Position numbers and translations under genes: made by a program. Positions 1 to 7,267 of a DNA stretch of 64,000 nt are shown in pieces. Positions within the stretch are counted from its first letter, which is position 1. Every line of letters begins with the position of its first letter. Under the pieces are notes generated by a model. The model ran no database searches. It worked only from the letters and a program-made list of their open reading frames with translations, and was not told where the DNA came from. Source of the stretch: Mastigocoleus sp. MO_188.B34 (GTDB lineage: Bacteria > Cyanobacteriota > Cyanobacteriia > Cyanobacteriales > Nostocaceae); contig NZ_JASJDK010000011.1 in the NCBI RefSeq assembly GCF_030065675.1, forward strand, positions 1 to 64,000. The letters are read 5' to 3'.

Positions 1-42
1 CCCCCTGCACCTCGCTCCCCTGCTTCCTTCACTCCCTGCACT
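1..42. repeat. C-rich short repeats at left edge
   Basis: The hexamer CCCTGC occurs three times within the first 42 bases, in a pyrimidine-rich context. It resembles the short tandemly repeated heptamers found between cyanobacterial genes. The stretch is cut by the window edge, so its full extent is unknown. It stays open in the reading frame of the following ERF gene, which makes that gene's true start uncertain. Confidence 0.4.
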
Positions 43-66
43 TTGTCCTCTTTCCCTTCAAAGACA

Positions 67-759
67 ATGCAACAAATAATACCTGCTCTCATCAAAGCTA
101 AGAAAAATTTTAAGAAAATTAGTAAGGATGCTGTTAATCCATATTTCAAAAGCAAGTATGCAACCTTGGATGCGGTGTTGGAAGCTACTGAAAGCGCTTT
201 AGCAGAACAAGGTCTGACGATTGTTCAGATAGTCGAGGGATATACTTTGCAAACTTTTCTTTACCATGAGTCTGGGGAGTTCATTCAGAGTAATTACCCG
301 CTTCCAGAAACTACTGATTCTCAAAAGCTTGGAGCAGCAATCACCTATGCTCGTAGATACGCAATTTGTGCAATGCTCTCTATTACCGCAGATGAGGATG
401 ATGATGGCAATCTAGTATCTGGTAAACCAACATCTAGTAAACCACAGAAGTCAGTACAGAATAAACCTTCCCAAAATGAGCGAGTTAGTCAAAATGAGCG
501 GGTTAAGAAAATTTGTGCGCTACTTGATTATCCTCTAGAGCTTGCTAGGCAGTGGCTACACAAAAACAACTCTACCAATTTTAACTCGTTGAGCGATGAG
601 GTTGTTGATGGATTTGTTAGATCTATTTGTTGGCAATGGGGAACGCAAAATGGTTATCCTGTTGAGGAGTTTAGCCACATTCCTAAGAATGTCAGTGTGG
701 AAACAGTCAAGCAATGGCGAGATAAATTACTTGAGTTTGCTTACCAACGAACGAGTTAA
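67..759 (+). CDS. ERF family single-strand annealing protein
   Basis: This looks like an ERF-superfamily protein, a group of phage- and plasmid-type recombinases that anneal complementary single strands in RecA-independent recombination. The first ~115 residues carry the family pattern: an N-terminal helix rich in lysine, then 'NPYFKSKYATLDAVLEA', then 'LGAAITYARRYAICAMLSI', and an acidic 'DEDDDGN' at the domain end. The remainder (~120 residues) is a variable tail containing a short duplicated NERV segment. I chose the ATG at 67; a TTG at 43 is possible, and the frame is open to the window edge, so an upstream extension cannot be excluded. There is no clear Shine-Dalgarno sequence. Its neighbour is an IS element, which fits a mobile or former prophage/plasmid segment. 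Family assignment is fairly sure; the role in this cell is inferred. Confidence 0.8.
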   Translation: MQQIIPALIKAKKNFKKISKDAVNPYFKSKYATLDAVLEATESALAEQGLTIVQIVEGYTLQTFLYHESGEFIQSNYPLPETTDSQKLGAAITYARRYAICAMLSITADEDDDGNLVSGKPTSSKPQKSVQNKPSQNERVSQNERVKKICALLDYPLELARQWLHKNNSTNFNSLSDEVVDGFVRSICWQWGTQNGYPVEEFSHIPKNVSVETVKQWRDKLLEFAYQRTS

Positions 760-831
760 ATACTTAGTGTGCTAAATAGTTTATGTTCAAGTAATGTTTT
801 AAGGTTTTTATGGGAACCAGTTCTTAAGAAT

Positions 832-1920
832 AGACCTCTTGCAAAAGTTATTTTATGGTACAATTAGAGGTTATTTATATTTATTGCCTTAGTACTTTAA
901 ATACTAAGAAATAGATAGTTTTTCTATTAAGTTTCGTCAGACTATATACAATATAAAAAAGTGAGATAAAAAATTGATTCAGCCATCTACTAATTTCTGA
1001 ATTTTGATAATATATTCAATTTTTACTCTCAATTTATGCAGCTAATTCGTAATTATAAATACCAGCAATTAAGTTCGTTCTTAAGCCAAATCTGTGGTGA
1101 CGATTTCTATAGCGGTCAGATAAGATTTTAAAAATTTTTAACCGACGATTAATATGTTCTACAGCAATTCTTAACCGGTTAAGTTCCCGATTATATTTTT
1201 TCTGGAATTTTGTTAACTTCCCACCACGGGGTTTTTTGAGTGGAGTTTCACTTAATTTATGAATTTTAGCGATTCCCTGATAACCTTTATCAGCTATTAC
1301 TTTAAGTAATTTGTGGAATTTTACATCACTTTTTTTGAATAATTTAAAATCGTGAGTTTTTCCTTTTGAATGAGATAAACATATGATTTTATTAGTTTTT
1401 AGTCCAAATACTACCTGTGTTTTTAGGGTATGTTCTTTTTGTTTCCCACTATAAAAAATTTTTTGATGTTTTTTAGGTCGTTCAATAGGACTTTCCATTA
1501 CGTCCATTAAAATTAAATCTTCATTGATAGATGAATCTAATAATATTTTCTTACCTGGGAGATTAAATTTACCGGATTTGATTAATATATTTTCTATTTT
1601 TTTTACTGTACGACATACATTAGATTCATGTATATTACTGTCGTTTGATATATGATAATAAGTCCTATATTCTCTCCAATATTGTAGAGTTAATAAGATT
1701 TGGTTTCCAACTGTTAAATTGTTGGGGCGACCAGGTTTTTTCTTGAGTTTTTCTTGTGCCTTTACTATTCTAACCATTACTTGGAATGTTTTGCGTTTAA
1801 CTCCAGTTAGTCGCTTAAATTTTCTAGAGGAAAGTTTACGGACTTGTGAATATCTCATATTTAGTTCAGTCAGAAAGCAAACCTTTTATCTTACCATAAA
1901 AAGATTTTTGCAAGAGGTCT
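832..1920 (-). mobile_element. Complete IS5-family insertion sequence (1089 bp)
   Basis: The element is bounded by imperfect terminal inverted repeats of about 29 bp at 832-860 and 1892-1920. The first 15 bases (AGACCTCTTGCAAAA) match perfectly, followed by a few mismatches and a matching TTTTATGGTA. Both ends are flanked by the trinucleotide AAT (829-831 and 1921-1923), consistent with a 3-bp ANT target duplication as described for the ISL2 group of the IS5 family. It encodes one full-length transposase on the minus strand. Intact ends, an intact gene and a perfect target duplication suggest a fairly recent insertion. The interrupted sequence is a repeat whose other copy lies at 2632-2739. 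Confidence 0.88.
1034..1858 (-). CDS. IS5-family DDE transposase
   Basis: This 274-residue protein matches the single-ORF transposases of the IS5 family (DDE superfamily type 4, harbinger-like). Residues ~1-95 form a basic helix-turn-helix part that includes 'KKKPGRPNNLTVGNQILLTL'. The catalytic part follows, with a first Asp in 'LMDVMESPIERP', a second Asp in 'VIADKGYQG' and a Glu in 'RIAVEHINRRLK', plus the conserved 'SHSKGKTHDF' segment. The length is normal and no frameshift is present, so the gene should be functional. It fills most of the element between the two inverted repeats. Confidence 0.92.
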   Translation of the reverse strand: MRYSQVRKLSSRKFKRLTGVKRKTFQVMVRIVKAQEKLKKKPGRPNNLTVGNQILLTLQYWREYRTYYHISNDSNIHESNVCRTVKKIENILIKSGKFNLPGKKILLDSSINEDLILMDVMESPIERPKKHQKIFYSGKQKEHTLKTQVVFGLKTNKIICLSHSKGKTHDFKLFKKSDVKFHKLLKVIADKGYQGIAKIHKLSETPLKKPRGGKLTKFQKKYNRELNRLRIAVEHINRRLKIFKILSDRYRNRHHRFGLRTNLIAGIYNYELAA

Positions 1921-1998
1921 AATAATAGTTGCAAAAATTACACCTTAAACTTATTACTCATCATTTAACATTAGTGGCGAGATAGATTAATTGAGTTT

Positions 1999-2122
1999 AG
2001 GGACTTCAAATTAATAAATTATCCCACCGTCGGCTTAGCCCGGCAGGGCTAAGCCTCGATATATCTTGGTTTTAGAAATAATTTTGTAGGACGGTGGGAT
2101 AATTTATTTTTTGGCCTTCCCT
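1999..2122 (-). repeat. MITE-like palindromic element, copy 1
   Basis: A 124-bp non-coding element. Perfect 19-bp inverted arms lie at 2013-2031 and 2090-2108 (core ATTATCCCACCGTC and its complement). Outside the arms are the family ends AGGGACTTCAAA on one side and a CCAAAAAATAAA-like end on the other. An inner perfect hairpin, GGCTTAGCCC/GGGCTAAGCC, occupies 2032-2055. Compared with copies 2 and 3 it lies in the opposite orientation, and its stem carries different bases with matched changes on both arms. It encodes no protein, as expected for an element mobilised in trans. Confidence 0.75.
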
Positions 2123-2175
2123 TAGTTCGCAATGCACAAATTAAATGTTTAGCGCGCTAAGTAATTGATACAAGT

Positions 2176-2595
2176 TTATCCTGAATTTCCAAAATGCAAA
2201 TACTTATCTGCTTTTCTCAAAATCCAATCAGCTTGAAATATTTTACCAATACGTTGCTTGCGATTATGGTCAAGGTATGAAACTGTGCAAGTAAATTTCT
2301 TGCCCGAAAAACCAATTGATTTCACCCTAGCTTCCACAAGCCAATTGTTATGGAAATGCAATCGGGTTGGATGGCAAACAATCCAATCGCCCACCTTTAA
2401 ATTCTTCTTCAATTTATACAGTTTCAAAGCTTGGTGAATCTGTTGATATTGCTCGTTGGTGAGGACTGACTTGACGGCTTGCTTTTGGTCTGGTGATAAA
2501 CAGTCGAGGAGATATTGCAAGGCTTCGATGTCGTTCAACTCCAAGCAATCTAACAACAATTGTGCGTTTCCTGCTGCTAGCTGTAAATTATCCAT
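2176..2595 (-). CDS. Hypothetical protein with SH3/KOW-like C-terminus
   Basis: I do not recognise this 139-residue protein. Residues ~1-65 are helical and leucine-rich, with 'LLDCLELNDIEALQYLLDCL' followed by 'SPDQKQAVKSVLTNEQYQQIHQAL'. The rest looks like a small beta-barrel: 'LKVGDWIVCHP', then 'VEARVKSIGFSGKKFTC', then a basic 'YLDHNRKQRIGKIFQADWIL'. A DNA- or RNA-binding role would fit but is only a guess. The start at 2595 is preferred over an upstream extension because it is preceded by a G-rich stretch (GGGGGG) and because the extension runs through a dispersed repeat. A perfect TTAGCGCGCTAA palindrome (2149-2160) lies just past the stop. Confidence 0.55.
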   Translation of the reverse strand: MDNLQLAAGNAQLLLDCLELNDIEALQYLLDCLSPDQKQAVKSVLTNEQYQQIHQALKLYKLKKNLKVGDWIVCHPTRLHFHNNWLVEARVKSIGFSGKKFTCTVSYLDHNRKQRIGKIFQADWILRKADKYLHFGNSG

Positions 2596-2631
2596 AGCCC
2601 CCCCAAAAAATAAGTGGACTATTTTTAGTCT

Positions 2632-2739
2632 AGTAATATTTTGAGGTTTGTTGTGGGAAACAGTCCTTAAGGGTAATTGCAAAAAATATACCTCGCACTT
2701 ATTACTCAAAAAAGTGGCGGGATAAAAATTGATTGAGTC
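2632..2739 (+). repeat. Dispersed ~115-bp repeat, copy B (uninterrupted)
   Basis: This stretch aligns over nearly its whole length with 790-831 joined to 1921-1998. Here CTTAAGGGTAATTGCAAAAA is continuous, whereas copy A has the insertion sequence at the equivalent point. It lies upstream of the minus-strand gene starting at 2595, so it may contain that gene's promoter region. No protein is encoded. Confidence 0.65.
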
Positions 2740-3002
2740 TTCTTTTAGACGCACTGCGTGAACAAAGGACAGGTTGAATATTATGACGTGCCATTCGTTT
2801 CAGAGACTTACTCATGTCATAATCTATTTTTTCTAGTTAAATCTGTCAACAAAATAAAAACATTGCGTCCCTTGGAATCACTACCTAAAAATCTACCCTG
2901 AGTTTGCTCCCGGTTTATTCATAAGAAGCGGTGGAAGTATTGGGTAATGAGTAATAGCAGGATAAAATTAATGTAACTATTTCAGGCATAAGCAGAGGGG
3001 AA
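2740..3002. other. Non-coding stretch with short palindromes
   Basis: No gene was found. It holds a short palindrome around 2748-2763 (ACGCACTGCGTGAAC type, seen again near 4085 and 56675). It also holds an 8-bp inverted repeat, ATTATGAC/GTCATAAT at 2780-2787 and 2816-2823, followed by a T-run. The latter could end plus-strand transcription, but the stem is weak. Confidence 0.4.
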
Positions 3003-3536
3003 TTATGGCTTGGGTTTTACCAACCGCCAAAGAGCAATTTTATCTCGTTTTCTCCAAGAAATACTACTACTGGCAAGAAACTGTCCATCCGGACTAATGG
3101 TAACGTGATCAACTGAAGGCAACAATTTTGGCAGGACATATAAGAGCTCACCAGTATGCAGATCCCAAACTTTGATGATTTCATCCAAGCGATCGCCTCC
3201 TACCAGGATTTGTCCATCAGGGCTAATAGCTAGAGGATTTATCCAGCCAGTCACTCGACGAGTTTGTTTCAGTTTACCCGTAGTTAAGTCCCATAATTCG
3301 ATAATGCTGTTCTGTCGATTAGGTTCACTCAAAAGGGAAGGGTTATGCTTATCCATATCAAAAATAATCAGTGTTTGCCCATCAGGACTGATCGTAAGGT
3401 TTCGCAAAGTAAAGGAAAGTCTATTTTCGTTGAGGGTATGCAAAATTCGCCCCGTCTTTAAATCCCAAACATTGGCAGTATTGACATTCGGGTCAATTAA
3501 AAGTTGACCATTGGGGCTGAGGATAAAGCCACTGCT
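3003..3536 (-). pseudogene. WD40-repeat protein, 3' fragment
   Basis: The frame encodes parts of three to four WD40 blades with the cyanobacterial signature 'ISPDGQ', repeated as 'LSPNGQ', 'ISPDGQT', 'ISPDGQI' and 'ISPDGQF', and 'WDL.TG' strands. WD40 proteins are usually much longer, with seven or more blades, and often carry a kinase or effector N-terminus. Here the frame is closed upstream by a TAG at 3537-3539 and has no ATG; only a TTG at 3443 could start it. The coding frame continues directly into a pdxH fragment (3540-3644), so the left part of the gene has been replaced. A remnant is the most likely reading; the C-terminus 'IALWRLVKPKP' looks natural. Confidence 0.75.
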
Positions 3537-3539
3537 CTA

Positions 3540-3644
3540 AGCTTGTTGAAACCATAGTTCAAATTATTTAAAAGGATCTTGATTGAGGTGTTCGCGTCTT
3601 AGACCTTCTAGCGTATATTCTTTTCTGAAATCGCTGATATCCAT
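3540..3644 (-). pseudogene. pdxH: pdxH 5' fragment (pyridoxamine phosphate oxidase)
   Basis: Reading from the ATG at 3644, the peptide is 'MDISDFRKEYTLEGLRREH' followed by 'LNQDPFK', a TAA stop, then 'FELWFQQA'. This matches the N-terminus of PdxH, where the sequence runs 'DPF.QF..WF.QA'. The stop replaces the expected Gln (CAA to TAA). After QA the homology ends and the same frame runs into WD40 sequence. PdxH normally has about 215 residues, so only a sixth is left. The copy is dead, and the cell presumably has another pdxH elsewhere. Identification rests on a short peptide but the pattern is distinctive. Confidence 0.65.
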
Positions 3645-3836
3645 AATTTGAGATTGCCAATTGCCCATGCCTCAAGGGGGTGTGAGAGTTGAGAATGGGA
3701 AAAAAATTGCAACGGGGATCACAGTCCAGCATATTGGTAAACCGGAATGAACAAAAGAGTATTAACATTTCTGGCACCTACCAGGACTGGTAGTTGGCTT
3801 GAATTTCACAGGTCAGAACCTGCTCCTGATCACATT

Positions 3837-4004
3837 AGAGAGATACAAAAAATAAAATATCCAGCCCTACCAAATATATTAGGACGCGGCATAGCCGAAC
3901 AAACCGCGCGGCTAGCGCCACGAAGGGTAAAACCAATAGCTGCTGCGCGTAACCCCCTAAAGGGGGGACGCAAGGGCTGGATATTTTATTACTTTGAAGT
4001 CCCT
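3837..4004 (+). repeat. MITE-like palindromic element, copy 2
   Basis: A 168-bp element with perfect 18-bp arms at 3851-3868 and 3973-3990 (core ATATCCAGCCCT and its complement). It starts AGAGAGATACAAAA and ends TTTGAAGTCCCT. The inner hairpin is CCCCCT/AGGGGG (3953-3966), different from those of the other copies. A 'GGCATAGCCG...CGCGCGGCTAGCGCC' segment lies in the centre. The segments flanking the inner hairpin (GCTGCTGCGCGT before, ACGCAAGGGCTGG after) are shared with copy 3. An 86-codon frame that runs through it is not a gene. Confidence 0.78.
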
Positions 4005-4064
4005 TAACCTTCACTTTCCTCGTTGTTTATCTTGTTCTAGCGATCCCGTTAGGAGTTATGCATT

Positions 4065-4164
4065 AATAAGTTGAACAAGTCTTTGAACGCACTACGTGAA
4101 CATAACCAAACGCGTAATCTCTTTGCCCAGACAGATATCTCAAAAAAGACTTGTTTAACTTATT
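4065..4164. repeat. 100-bp inverted repeat upstream of acyltransferase gene
   Basis: Arms of 20 bp at 4065-4084 and 4145-4164 are complementary with one mismatch (AATAAGTT(G/A)AACAAGTCTTT). The centre contains the small palindrome GAACGCACTACGTGAAC. The right arm ends 29 bases before the start codon of the next gene, so it could affect that gene's promoter or leader. It looks like a second, unrelated MITE or a large hairpin. Confidence 0.65.
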
Positions 4165-4193
4165 TTTACACGGTGCCTTAGTACTAAAAAATA

Positions 4194-5270
4194 ATGACAC
4201 AAAACAATCAGATTAAAAAACGAATTTACTATTTAGATATCACTCGTGGTTTTGCGATATTCGGCATGTTTACCCAGCATTGTATGATTGTTCATGAAGT
4301 ATCTGCTGGAGAGGGAAAAAACTTATTTGCAAATTTCTTCACTTTATTAGGAACAGCTCCATCTGCTCCGGTATTCATGCTGATCATGGGTGCATTGTTA
4401 ATGAAATCAGACTCCAGTATGGGACGAAGCATATGGAGAGGAATTAAGCTACTTATACTTGGATTTATCTTAAACTTACTTCGCTTTACGATTCCTTTAC
4501 TAATAGCTGTAACAATATTTGGCAGCGATAGCCTTAATTTATCTGAAGGTGAGACCCCGCTAAACGTATTATTCTACGTTGATATTTTTCAGTTAGCTGG
4601 CTTGTCTATCATTTTTGGCGCATTGATAAAAAACATAGCCGAACAAAAATTTTTTATACCTTTTCTTGCTGCATTTGTCCTTTTAGCTTCACCCTTTTTG
4701 TGGGGAAAATTCGATAGTAATCCAGTGTCTCATTTTCTTTGGGGGGTGACCAAAAACGTACCTTTTCCATTTTTCCCGTGGGTGATTTATCCGCTCCTGG
4801 GTATGTATCTAAGTAAGTATTTAATTGGTATTAAATCACTCAAGAGAAGCCTCAAAATGATAGGCAAGTATGGATTTTTCCTAGGCGTTTTGGGAGGAAT
4901 AATGGTACTTTTAAGTTCCCTTGAAATTTTCTCGTTCCAAGTCTTTTCCCCTATTGGAGATTATCACCGGAGTGGTGCAGGCTTACATTTGGTCATCATT
5001 GGTTTTGTATTCTTATGGTTTAACGTTTGTTATTGGCTTGAGCAAAAGTTTGGCGTTGAAAATCGAATCATAAAAGTACTTGTTTATTGGAGCAAAAATG
5101 TTACAGCGATATATTTTATTCAGTGGGTACTTTTTGGCTGGAGTATGTTGATTTTCGATCAAAACAAGCAAAATGCCTTTGATGCAGCGCTAATTGGATT
5201 AACCGTTCTTTTAATCACTCATTTCTCTGTGAAGAAGGAGGGTGTGAGAAAATTGTTTTCGTGGATTTAG
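4194..5270 (+). CDS. Membrane acyltransferase, HGSNAT/DUF1624-like
   Basis: A 358-residue integral membrane protein with about ten hydrophobic segments. The N-terminus 'RIYYLDITRGFAIFGMFTQHCMI' has the 'LD..RG.AI..M...H' motif of the heparan-alpha-glucosaminide N-acetyltransferase-like and related acyltransferase families, which move acyl groups across the membrane onto sugars or other acceptors. 'APVFMLIMGALLM' in the second helix also fits. The exact acceptor cannot be told from sequence. The ATG at 4194 starts immediately before the family motif; no Shine-Dalgarno sequence is visible. A 100-bp inverted repeat ends 29 bases upstream. An acyltransferase-3 family membership is the main alternative. 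Confidence 0.7.
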   Translation: MTQNNQIKKRIYYLDITRGFAIFGMFTQHCMIVHEVSAGEGKNLFANFFTLLGTAPSAPVFMLIMGALLMKSDSSMGRSIWRGIKLLILGFILNLLRFTIPLLIAVTIFGSDSLNLSEGETPLNVLFYVDIFQLAGLSIIFGALIKNIAEQKFFIPFLAAFVLLASPFLWGKFDSNPVSHFLWGVTKNVPFPFFPWVIYPLLGMYLSKYLIGIKSLKRSLKMIGKYGFFLGVLGGIMVLLSSLEIFSFQVFSPIGDYHRSGAGLHLVIIGFVFLWFNVCYWLEQKFGVENRIIKVLVYWSKNVTAIYFIQWVLFGWSMLIFDQNKQNAFDAALIGLTVLLITHFSVKKEGVRKLFSWI

Positions 5271-5588
5271 CCCTGCTTAGAGGCTGGTTATTTTTTTACC
5301 GAAATGCGATCTTTCCCAGTCACTGACTTGGGATTGTATAGCCGAACCCAGTTTTGGAAAAGTGTCTAGCATTGACGCTCATTTTCAAGTTGTTTTTATA
5401 TATCAGATTAAATATTGTTTAATTCAATCTCAAAACTATCGATAAAATGATTGAATATGTATAAAATCCAAAGAGATTAATTTTTTAATCCTGAGAATTA
5501 AATCTATTCTTCATTTGATACTGAACTGTTTTGGTTGCAAACAATCAAAATCAATCGAATCAACTATATTTTTGTTTGGGATTTATAC
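5271..5588. other. Intergenic region with a possible promoter
   Basis: No gene was found. A TTGACG at 5372-5377 followed 17 bases later by TTTATA (5395-5400) is a candidate sigma-70-type promoter for the C45 hydrolase gene. The leader would be about 180 bases long. Weak evidence. Confidence 0.3.
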
Positions 5589-6980
5589 ATGAAGATTAAG
5601 ATATATAACTGGTTGAAAAATGGATTGATACTAATCTTCACATTATGTTTAGTAATATTTTTAAATTGGCACACTTTGCCAGTTTTTTCCCAACTGACTC
5701 AAAATATTAAACCACTTCCTGATGTTCCAGGATTAACTCAACCTACAAAGTGGCAGCCATCTCAGGGAAATTGGAAACCAGTACCACCTCACAGAGAAGA
5801 TATAGGTGCAATCAAAGTTGTCTGGTTGCGGGGTACACCCTATGAAATGGGCTATCAGCATGGCAAATTTTTACATAATGAAATTGCCTCAATGGATCGG
5901 GAAGTGATTAGCGTACTAAGTTTCTTCGGCAAGCTGATGCTGATGTCGAAACTGGCTAAACGGAATTCCTTTCCTGGAATTTATCAAGAGTGTCAGGGTT
6001 TAGTTGATGCCACCAGTGATATTGGAATGACGATGGATGCTTGTATGGTCCTAGCCTTCGGTGACGTATATAAGGAGATATTCGGTTATACCCTGCCAAA
6101 TATTTTATTTCATGATGGCTGCGCGAATTTTGCTGCGACAGGCGATGCTACCACTGATGGTCATCTTTATCATGGTCGTACCCTAGACAATAACGAAGAA
6201 CCGATTAAATACTGGGTGGACAATACCACGGTTTTTGTGCGACAGCCTAATAATGGCATTCCTTATATGATTATTTCGGTGCCGGGGATGGTTTGGCCAA
6301 ATTCGGGTTTAAATGCTGAAGGTATTTCTATTTCATTAGATACAGCACGTCCGAAGGAAATTGAGACAATGCCTCCAGATGGTAGAAGTAATGTGCAGCT
6401 AATGTCTCAAGTAATGAAAAGAGCCCGGACCTACGAAGATGCCCATGCCATTATGGCTAACAATAATCGTCTAATGGCAGACTTAATCATGATTACAGAC
6501 GGTAAATCTCATAAAGCTGGGGTATTTGAATTACTCAATCAGAAAATGGGTGTGCGCGAACTGAAAGGCAATGGTGCAATCTATATGACTAATCATTTCC
6601 TGTCACCAGAAGTAAAGGGTAAAGATTCAACACCAACAGAATCCAGTCTATTGCGATATCAGCGGTTTGAGCAATTGTTAGAAAAAAATGGGTCCCAATC
6701 CCGTTATGGCAAAATTAATCCCTCGGAAATAGTTAAAATTCTGCGCGATCGCACTAACCCCCTTACGAAAAAAGCCAGTCCCCCATCTGTATTTGATGAC
6801 AATGCAAGTATCGGTGGTAATGGTTCATTACGACAGGTTGTTTTTGACCCAGAACGTTTACTATTTTGGATCGCAGCTGGCAAAGTCCCGATTCCTAAAA
6901 ATCAATTTACCTGCTTTTCTCTGGGCGACATGCTTGGTTTACCCAACCCTAAATCTTGTCCTGCAAAAGCAATCTATTAA
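5589..6980 (+). CDS. Secreted C45-type autoproteolytic hydrolase
   Basis: This 463-residue protein fits the C45/choloylglycine-like N-terminal-nucleophile family (acyl-coenzyme A:6-aminopenicillanate acyltransferase type), which cleave or transfer linear amides. Family landmarks are 'GTPYEMGYQHG' near residue 80, then 'DGCANFAATGDATTDGHLYH' with the predicted nucleophile Cys178 at a Gly-Cys self-cleavage site, then 'GRTLDNN' and 'GLNAEGISISLD'. Residues ~1-35 are a signal peptide or membrane anchor, so the mature enzyme should be periplasmic or extracellular. I prefer the ATG at 5589 over a TTG at 5535 because it gives a standard signal sequence. The substrate is unknown. Confidence 0.8.
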   Translation: MKIKIYNWLKNGLILIFTLCLVIFLNWHTLPVFSQLTQNIKPLPDVPGLTQPTKWQPSQGNWKPVPPHREDIGAIKVVWLRGTPYEMGYQHGKFLHNEIASMDREVISVLSFFGKLMLMSKLAKRNSFPGIYQECQGLVDATSDIGMTMDACMVLAFGDVYKEIFGYTLPNILFHDGCANFAATGDATTDGHLYHGRTLDNNEEPIKYWVDNTTVFVRQPNNGIPYMIISVPGMVWPNSGLNAEGISISLDTARPKEIETMPPDGRSNVQLMSQVMKRARTYEDAHAIMANNNRLMADLIMITDGKSHKAGVFELLNQKMGVRELKGNGAIYMTNHFLSPEVKGKDSTPTESSLLRYQRFEQLLEKNGSQSRYGKINPSEIVKILRDRTNPLTKKASPPSVFDDNASIGGNGSLRQVVFDPERLLFWIAAGKVPIPKNQFTCFSLGDMLGLPNPKSCPAKAIY

Positions 6981-7007
6981 ATAAATCAGCGAACAGTTAG
7001 TTCTGAA

Positions 7008-7045
7008 GACAGTTAACTGTTTGCTGTTAACCGTTAACTGTTAAC
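7008..7045. repeat. GTTAAC-rich palindromic short repeats
   Basis: The stretch contains ACAGTTAACTGT, a perfect 12-bp palindrome, followed by CTGTTAACCGTTAACTGTTAAC, in which the GTTAAC core recurs with short spacers. Similar short repeats are common between cyanobacterial genes. No function can be assigned. Confidence 0.55.
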
Positions 7046-7121
7046 GAAAATGGCACTCAAATTTAAACTTGGGAATTTCCTCTCTGCATTCAGTGACAAG
7101 TGTTTCAACTTCAAGTTTCTT

Positions 7122-7267
7122 AGAGAGATCCAAAAAATAAAATATCCAGCCCTATCAAATATATTTTGGGTAAAACCGATGACTGCTGCGCGTTGCGCCG
7201 TTCATCCGCAGGATGCGTCCGATAGGCGCAACGCAAGGGCTGGATATTTTATTACTTTGAAGTCCCT
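7122..7267 (+). repeat. MITE-like palindromic element, copy 3
   Basis: A 146-bp element with perfect 18-bp arms at 7136-7153 and 7236-7253, identical to those of copy 2. Its ends are AGAGAGATCCAAAA and TTTGAAGTCCCT. The inner hairpin is GCGTTGCGCC/GGCGCAACGC (7190-7199 and 7225-7234), unlike those of copies 1 and 2. Its right end overlaps the predicted TTG start codon of the next gene at 7257. Confidence 0.78.

Larger units (their letters stand above)
790..1998 (+). repeat. Dispersed ~115-bp repeat, copy A, split by the IS
   Basis: Positions 790-831 and 1921-1998 together align with the uninterrupted copy at 2632-2739, in the same orientation. Shared landmarks are AGTAAT(G/A)TTTT, TGGGAA(C/A)CAG, CTTAAG, TTGCAAAAA, CTTATTACTCA, AGTGGCG(A/G)GATA and ATTGAGT. 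The IS5-like element (832-1920) sits exactly between the two halves. Copy B therefore works as a paralogous empty site. The nature of the repeat is unknown; no reading frame is preserved in it. Confidence 0.7.

Noticed and set aside
3568-3777. 69-codon minus-strand frame
   Set aside because: It overlaps the pdxH remnant in another frame and shows no recognisable motif.
3747-4007. 86-codon plus-strand frame
   Set aside because: It is mostly a translation of MITE copy 2 and has no protein features of its own.
7050-7256. 5' extension of the DUF1400-like gene
   Set aside because: The extra residues are translated from MITE copy 3 and would bury the signal peptide inside the protein.
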